Source of the DNA: Candidatus Peregrinibacteria bacterium
GTDB lineage: Bacteria; Patescibacteriota; Gracilibacteria; Peribacterales; Peribacteraceae
DNA: 5,008 bases
Assembly (NCBI GenBank): GCA_016215715.1
Contig: JACRIG010000038.1
Span: forward strand, 1 to 5,008
Direction of reading: 5' to 3'
Each line of letters starts with the position of its first letter. Position 1 is the stretch's first letter. Shown here in pieces: positions 1-5,008 of this stretch. The translations under genes and the position numbers were made by a program. Below the pieces are notes generated by a model. The model was given only the letters and a program-made list of their open reading frames with translations. It was not told where the DNA came from and ran no database searches.

Positions 1-897
1 AATATTGAAGACTACGCAACTATCGTGCGTCGCCAGCATGCGCGCATTTTTTGGCAATCGCCCGAGGGCAGACTCCGGGAACTCGTCGGTCAGTCGTTCG
101 TCGACACCGAGCGCATCGAGGATTTCCGTAATCTTGATCAGGTGACGATTATCTTCACAACACATTGCGAAGGCATGGATGAAAAACTCGATAAGGAACT
201 TGGGCATTTACTGAGGCCCTTCCTCGATCGGGGATATAACGTGGGCATCGGGACAGGGGCTTCATCCGGAAACATGCGGGCGATCGGCCGGCATATCGCA
301 GATAATTTTCCGAAGGTTCTTCTGATTGGTTCGGGGAACATTCTCCCGCGACAGGTGCCCGATTTCACGGCGCATGCCCTCACACTCTTCGGTGGACGTC
401 ACCGGCGTCATCGCCAGACGAATCTGTGCATGATCGGGGATCAATTTCTCGCTCTCAACGGCGGCCGCGGAACGACCGGGGAAATTGCCGAAGAGGCCGT
501 CGATATGTCGACCGGCTTTACGCCTCCGACCTTTGTCGGACTAGCAGACCTTATGAATCTGGGCGGCGGAAAGGAGAAACATCAATATGAACATTTCATC
601 CGCCACTTTGATCTGTCAGCCCGCGTGCCTTCGCGCGAACATCCACTGACAGCTCCGTGGGTGTCCGGTTTGTACCTGCCTGTAAAAGGATTGAAGCAAT
701 ATGCCAGACAGGTGCTGAGTTTCACTGACGATCCGCTGAAATGGTGGCAGGAGCGTGGTATTCCTGACGATTACGTGAAGCCCGCTCTCTATTCCCATGC
801 CATCCATTGCCAGTTGACCGGACGCAAACCCGCCCGCTATTACGGTCCTGCATTTGCGCACTTTGGTATTGATCCTCAGACGGTGGACCTCCACTAA
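1..897 (+). CDS. LOG/SLOG-like Rossmann-fold protein, 5' end outside window
   Basis: The frame is open from base 1 to TAA at 895-897. The GTG at 25 is only the first internal start-like codon, so the true start probably lies upstream. Counting GTG25 as residue 1, a beta-strand-like segment (TIIFTTH, 41-47) is followed by a Gly/Ala-rich loop, GIGTGASSGNM (74-84), and later by NGGRGTTGE (145-153). The latter matches the GGxGTxxE nucleotide-binding and catalytic motif of the LOG (cytokinin-activating phosphoribohydrolase, formerly 'lysine decarboxylase') family, but with Asn where Pro is usual. The stretch RHRRHRQTNLCMIGDQFLAL (125-144) sits where LOG proteins have their conserved Arg-containing helix. 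By inference the protein binds or cleaves a nucleotide or sugar-nucleotide. After about residue 180 there is a tail of roughly 110 residues, rich in aromatic residues (WW at 240-241), that I do not recognise. No signal peptide or membrane segment is visible. Fold assignment is moderate; the substrate is unknown. Confidence 0.6.
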   Translation, partial: NIEDYATIVRRQHARIFWQSPEGRLRELVGQSFVDTERIEDFRNLDQVTIIFTTHCEGMDEKLDKELGHLLRPFLDRGYNVGIGTGASSGNMRAIGRHIADNFPKVLLIGSGNILPRQVPDFTAHALTLFGGRHRRHRQTNLCMIGDQFLALNGGRGTTGEIAEEAVDMSTGFTPPTFVGLADLMNLGGGKEKHQYEHFIRHFDLSARVPSREHPLTAPWVSGLYLPVKGLKQYARQVLSFTDDPLKWWQERGIPDDYVKPALYSHAIHCQLTGRKPARYYGPAFAHFGIDPQTVDLH

Positions 898-905
898 TGC
901 TGCTC

Positions 906-2637
<1,732 letters not shown>

Positions 2638-2677
2638 AATAATCTCTTCCTTATCGTCCTCCTCCGAATGGGAGAAC

Positions 2678-2715
2678 CCTTCGATGTGACTCAGGACAGG
2701 GGTTGGGATGAGGGG
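2678..2715. repeat. REP-like motif, TTCGA-N5-CTCAGG type, with G-rich tail
   Basis: TTCGATGTGACTCAGG followed by ACAGGGGTTGGGATGAGGGG resembles dispersed intergenic repeats often seen in uncultured bacteria. It shares the TTCGA...CTCAGG core with the palindrome at 3267-3333, with one base more between the two halves. Its tail, 2700-2715, pairs imperfectly (13 of 16) with the C-rich block starting at 2786, so both may be parts of one larger foldback. In one frame it reads FDVTQDRG, a repeat-derived peptide rather than coding sequence. Confidence 0.5.
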
Positions 2716-2785
2716 AGTGGGCATCGGAGGGGCGTTTGTCTTAATGCAGCATTTTATCGTACTTGCCACATCAAAAGAGCCGCGG

Positions 2786-2860
2786 CCCCTCTCCCTAACC
2801 CTCTCCCCCAGGGAGAGGGAATACGAAGCGGGGAGAAGGAGGACGGAGGCGGGGAGAGGG
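2786..2860. repeat. Nested inverted repeat, CCCTCTCCC / GGGAGAGGG
   Basis: Two direct copies of CCCTCTCCC (2787-2795 and 2799-2807) are followed by two inverted copies, GGGAGAGGG (2811-2819 and 2852-2860). The inner pair forms a perfect 9-bp stem with a 3-nt loop (CCA). The outer pair can form a second 9-bp stem around it. This is a REP-like palindromic element of a common intergenic type. It lies about 150 bp after the pyrG stop codon and could protect or terminate that transcript, but no T-run follows it. Confidence 0.65.
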
Positions 2861-3083
2861 AAACGATAAGGAATTTTCTCTTTACATTTCCCTCCCCCGA
2901 AGGACAATGGTGTAAAGAAGTTTCCGATCTTTCACTTTACGCTGACGGAGGCAGCATGTTTGTGTCAGAGGCCACTGCGGCCACACGTTAACCAATTGTT
3001 CTTCGGTCTGTGTTTGAGAATGTGGTTCGCGTTTCACCTTTTTCCATCGCTTTCAGCGGCGGAATCAACCAAGGAGCACTACC

Positions 3084-3134
3084 ATGCGTAAATTCTGGTC
3101 AACCAACACACCGAACCAGGGCGCCACCGGCTGA
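3084..3134 (+). CDS. Possible 16-residue microprotein or leader peptide
   Basis: ATG at 3084 opens MRKFWSTNTPNQGATG, ending in TGA at 3132-3134. It is preceded by AAGGAG (3071-3076) with a 7-nt gap, a textbook SD spacing that neither pyrG nor pyrK has in this window. The peptide has a basic-aromatic start (RKFW) followed by a polar Thr/Asn/Gly tail. I do not recognise it. No convincing promoter is seen upstream, and no same-strand gene follows for it to regulate. The perfect hairpin at 3205-3238 lies 70 bp downstream. It may be a chance ORF. Confidence 0.25.
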   Translation: MRKFWSTNTPNQGATG

Positions 3135-3204
3135 CGTGAAGAAGGAAGCTCCACGCATCGCGAGGACCTAACTCTATGATGCAAGGAGCGGCAACTGCTT
3201 TACC

Positions 3205-3238
3205 GCCAGCGAGGAGAGACTTATATCTCCTCGCTGGC
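3205..3238. other. Perfect 13-bp stem-loop
   Basis: GCCAGCGAGGAGA (3205-3217) pairs without mismatch with TCTCCTCGCTGGC (3226-3238) across an 8-nt loop, GACTTATA. It lies between convergent genes, where a bidirectional terminator would be expected, and is stable enough to stop an exonuclease. However, neither side is followed by a run of T, so classical intrinsic termination is doubtful. It could instead be the 3' end of a small RNA starting upstream. Confidence 0.6.
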
Positions 3239-3266
3239 AACCTTGTAATCCCCCCGCGGGCCGCCC

Positions 3267-3333
3267 TTCGACAAGCTCAGGGTGACATTCCTAGTTTAGG
3301 TATTCTTTTGGGTGTCATGGTGAGCTTGTCGAA
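3267..3333. repeat. REP-like palindrome, TTCGACAAGCTCA type
   Basis: A 21-nt left arm (3267-3287, TTCGACAAGCTCAGGGTGAC plus A) and a 21-nt right arm (3313-3333) are inverted copies matching at 18 of 21 positions, the three mismatches being clustered at GGG/CCA. The 25-nt centre is AT-richer. This is a widespread intergenic palindrome class in environmental bacterial genomes. A further partial direct copy, GCTCGGGGTGACA (3351-3363), differs at one of 13 positions from 3275-3287 and ends just before the pyrK stop codon. Confidence 0.75.
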
Positions 3334-3367
3334 CCACGCCCCTCGTCGCCGCTCGGGGTGACAACGT

Positions 3368-4231
3368 TTATTTCTTCTCAAAATCTTTTTTCTTCCCCAA
3401 CTCATCCCTGTGATACTTCCCGAACTCCCCCAGCGTCGCCGCCACTTCTCCTGTAATGACCGGTCCCTCAACACACATTCTGATTCCTGACGGATCCATC
3501 ACACAATTTCCACAGAGTCCGAAGCCGCATTTCATGTAGCGTTCCATCGAGAGCTGACAGGGGACTCCTGCTGCTGCAGAAATTTCCATGACACGCTTGA
3601 GCATCATTTCCGGTCCGCAGGAAAAGACCTGATCCACCGGTGCACATTTTCCTTTTTTCGCATCGTGGCTGTCGAGCGGACACTGCGCGAGGAGTTTTTC
3701 GAGGATTTCGGTGTTGAAACCTTTGTATCCGGCGGATCCGTCATTTGTGGCTACATGGAGCGCAACGTGCGGCAGGGATTCCAGTTCTTCCAGATAGAGC
3801 AAATGCTCTTTGCCGCGTGCACCGACGATGACTTCAATGGTGCAGCCGTGGCCGACACTTTCCTTTGCGAGGAAGTACATCGGTGCGGCTCCGTAGCCGC
3901 CGGCGACGAGAACGATGTGCTGTCCCGATTTCCAGTCGTAGTGTGTACCGAAGGGACCGCGTAGTCCGACGAGGTCGCCGACGCCCCGTCGCGCCAGTTC
4001 CTCCGACATGTCTCCCACTGCGAAGAACGTGATCTTGGTTTCAGCGCCATCGTCGTACGCGACACTCATTGGGTTTTCGTCGACCCCCGGCAGCCACACC
4101 ATCACAAATTGCCCCGGTTTTGCGCCCAGCGATCCATCGAACGTGTACGTGCGGACCATTTCCGTTTCCTGCTTAATCGCTTTGATGCGATAGGTTCTGG
4201 GCAGCTGTGATTGAAGGGAAATAGACGACAT
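3368..4231 (-). CDS. pyrK: Dihydroorotate dehydrogenase electron-transfer subunit
   Basis: This is the FAD and [2Fe-2S] subunit that carries electrons from PyrD-bound FMN to NAD+. It has 287 residues; usual family members have about 255-265. In order: an N-terminal flavin-binding barrel with KPGQFVMVWLPG (38-49) and NPMSVA (53-58, where relatives have RxxS-type flavin contacts), GPFG (92-95), a Rossmann NAD-binding part with VAGGYGAAPM (109-118), and SCGPEMML (204-211). The C-terminal iron-sulfur segment has Cys235, Cys240, Cys243 and Cys253, followed by EGPV. The extra length lies mainly in a loop at about 183-199 holding Cys184 and Cys196, and in a charged C-terminal tail. The ATG at 4229-4231 fits the family N-terminus. 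The upstream bases are pyrimidine-rich with no SD, so translation may be coupled to pyrD, whose stop codon lies 15 nt earlier. It ends in TAA, converging on pyrG. Confidence 0.93.
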   Translation of the reverse strand: MSSISLQSQLPRTYRIKAIKQETEMVRTYTFDGSLGAKPGQFVMVWLPGVDENPMSVAYDDGAETKITFFAVGDMSEELARRGVGDLVGLRGPFGTHYDWKSGQHIVLVAGGYGAAPMYFLAKESVGHGCTIEVIVGARGKEHLLYLEELESLPHVALHVATNDGSAGYKGFNTEILEKLLAQCPLDSHDAKKGKCAPVDQVFSCGPEMMLKRVMEISAAAGVPCQLSMERYMKCGFGLCGNCVMDPSGIRMCVEGPVITGEVAATLGEFGKYHRDELGKKKDFEKK

Positions 4232-4246
4232 AGAAGTGAAAGTAAA

Positions 4247-5008
4247 TCAGGAAGCATGTTTCAGAAGTTCTTTGTGCATACCGCCGACCATATCTTTAAT
4301 GTCCCACACTCCTTCGTTCGTGCACCAGAGCTGCATTTCGTCGCAGACTTTACTGAAGACATCAAGTCCGCGGCTTCCGACTGCCGTGCCGATGCCGATG
4401 AGACTGGCACCCGCGAGCATCAGTTCCAGTGCATCCTCGCCGGTGTACACGCCGCCCGTTCCGATGATCGGAACTTTGCCGCCGGTTGCTTCGTAAATTT
4501 CTGCAATGCAACGGACTGCAATCGGTTTGATACCGGGGCCGGAGACGCCGCCCTTCTTTGCCGCGAGGATCGGCGTGCGGCTCTTGAGATCAATCGCCAT
4601 GCCGGGGCCGACGGTGTTGATCGCGGTGAGGCCATCCGCACCTCCTTCTACGCAAGCCTTCGCGATATCACCAATCTTGCTTACATTCGGCGTCAGCTTG
4701 GCAAAAACAGGGATCTTCCCCGCTTCTTTTTTCACTGCTTTCACGATCGTCGTCGCTTCCTCGGGGTCTTCTGCAAAGAGTTTCCCGCGGAGCTTCCAGA
4801 AGGTCGGCGTGGAAAGATTCACTTCGATAAAATCCGGTTTGAGCGGGGCAATCTTTGCCGTGATCTCGGCAAATTCTTCCGGCTTCAACCCGATGACGTT
4901 GGCAATCAGCGGCACAGGTTTCTTTTTCATGTACGCGCCGATCTCCTCCCGCGCTTTTTCCGGTCCGGCATCCGGCACCCCGACCGCATTGAGCGTCCAG
5001 TGCTCCGT
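4247..5008 (-). CDS. pyrD: Dihydroorotate dehydrogenase catalytic subunit, class-1B-like, N-terminus outside window
   Basis: The enzyme oxidises dihydroorotate to orotate with FMN in a TIM barrel. The frame is open to the window edge; its visible part begins TEHWTLNAVGVPDAGPEKA, so the GTG at 4976-4978 is internal and the start codon is not included. NAVG and PDAGPEK match the early substrate-binding region. PVFAKLTPN (FMN-contacting Lys), GADGLTAINT, KGGVSGPGIKPIA and IIGTGGVYTGEDALELMLAGA (FMN phosphate site) follow in the family order. The stop is TGA at 4247-4249. The adjacent pyrK, 15 nt downstream, argues for the NAD-linked heterotetrameric class 1B. Oddly, the catalytic loop reads NLSTPT (4802-4819) where class 1 enzymes have N-x-S-C-P-N and class 2 enzymes N-x-S-S-P-N, so Thr replaces the base Cys/Ser and another Thr replaces Asn. 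A related FMN dehydrogenase acting on a pyrimidine is a less likely alternative. Confidence 0.93.
   Translation of the reverse strand, partial: TEHWTLNAVGVPDAGPEKAREEIGAYMKKKPVPLIANVIGLKPEEFAEITAKIAPLKPDFIEVNLSTPTFWKLRGKLFAEDPEEATTIVKAVKKEAGKIPVFAKLTPNVSKIGDIAKACVEGGADGLTAINTVGPGMAIDLKSRTPILAAKKGGVSGPGIKPIAVRCIAEIYEATGGKVPIIGTGGVYTGEDALELMLAGASLIGIGTAVGSRGLDVFSKVCDEMQLWCTNEGVWDIKDMVGGMHKELLKHAS

Larger units (their letters stand above)
2647..2873. repeat. 11-bp inverted repeat flanking a composite repeat block
   Basis: TTCCTTATCGT at 2647-2657 is the exact reverse complement of ACGATAAGGAA at 2863-2873. The two arms bracket 205 bp that contain the TTCGA...CTCAGG motif block and the CCCTCTCCC/GGGAGAGGG hairpins. 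The arrangement resembles the ends of a small non-autonomous mobile element, but I could not find convincing target-site duplications next to the arms. Chance pairing is not excluded. Confidence 0.4.
2638..3367. other. Repeat-rich convergent spacer between pyrG and pyrK
   Basis: These 730 bases separate the 3' ends of pyrG (+) and pyrK (-). I see no gene with protein-family features. The spacer contains REP-like inverted repeats at 2678-2860 and 3267-3363, a 13-bp perfect hairpin at 3205-3238, and very short ORFs with SD-like sequences. The longer open frames here (2668-2991 and 3176-3361 on +, 2449-2907 on -) run through the palindromes and give low-complexity or repeat-derived translations such as FDVTQDRG and LRQAQGD, so they are not called. 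Neither strand has a classical hairpin plus T-run terminator. Confidence 0.7.

Noticed and set aside
2880..2917. Short inverted repeat CTTTACA / TGTAAAG as a terminator or operator
   Set aside because: Only 7-8 bp with a 24-nt separation and no T-run or supporting context; likely chance.
2668..2991. 107-codon + strand ORF in the spacer
   Set aside because: It runs through the REP-like blocks and its translation (FDVTQDRG, PLPNPLPQGEG) is the usual readout of such repeats, with no family signature.
3022..3037. tRNA T-arm-like string GTGGTTCGCGTTTCAC
   Set aside because: The stem is imperfect, the loop has the wrong length, and no acceptor, D or anticodon arm can be placed around it.
3022..3171. 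49-codon GTG-started + strand ORF ending DVKKEAPRIART
   Set aside because: It has no SD, overlaps the better supported 16-codon ORF in another frame, and has no recognisable features.
3084..3248. Readthrough of TGA at 3132 and 3177 as sense codons (UGA-recoding lineage)
   Set aside because: pyrD ends at TGA in its expected place (4247-4249) and no gene here has an internal TGA, so the standard code applies.
3176..3361. 61-codon + strand ORF in the spacer
   Set aside because: It is made of the 13-bp hairpin and the palindrome; peptides like LRQAQGD and VSLSNHAPRRRSG are repeat-derived.

Overview
The window carries four protein-coding genes, two of them cut by its ends, and a repeat-rich spacer of about 730 bp. 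Three of the four genes belong to pyrimidine nucleotide synthesis. The DNA is moderately GC-rich, stop codons follow the standard code (pyrD ends in TGA), and pyrG and pyrK start without a recognisable Shine-Dalgarno (SD) sequence. The class-1B-like PyrD/PyrK pair and the TTCGACAAGCTCAGGGTGAC-type palindrome fit an uncultured bacterial lineage, possibly of the Patescibacteria/Peregrinibacteria kind. That placement is a guess and no marker gene supports it.

Layout. (1) Positions 1-897, + strand: the 3' part of a protein with a LOG/SLOG-type Rossmann nucleotide-binding fold. (2) Positions 898-972: a 75-bp gap with a good sigma70-like promoter (TTGCCA, 16 nt, TAAAAT) whose predicted transcript begins GGGCC. 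(3) Positions 973-2637, + strand: complete pyrG, CTP synthase. (4) Positions 2638-3367: spacer between convergent transcription units. It holds two groups of REP-like inverted repeats, a perfect 13-bp hairpin, and a 16-codon ORF with a strong SD. (5) Positions 3368-4231, - strand: pyrK, the electron-transfer subunit of dihydroorotate dehydrogenase. (6) Positions 4247-5008, - strand: pyrD, the catalytic subunit, lacking its N-terminus. The pyrD and pyrK genes are 15 nt apart and probably form one operon transcribed in the order pyrD-pyrK.

How the genes work together. PyrD oxidises dihydroorotate to orotate using FMN. PyrK should pass the electrons through a [2Fe-2S] cluster and FAD to NAD+. 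After UMP has been made and phosphorylated, PyrG aminates UTP to CTP. The LOG-like protein may act on nucleotides, since classical LOG enzymes are nucleotide phosphoribohydrolases, but a pathway link is not shown.

Points most worth checking: a possible CTP-sensing start region in front of pyrG, a threonine at the catalytic-base position of PyrD, and the composition of the convergent spacer. No novel multi-gene system is evident.
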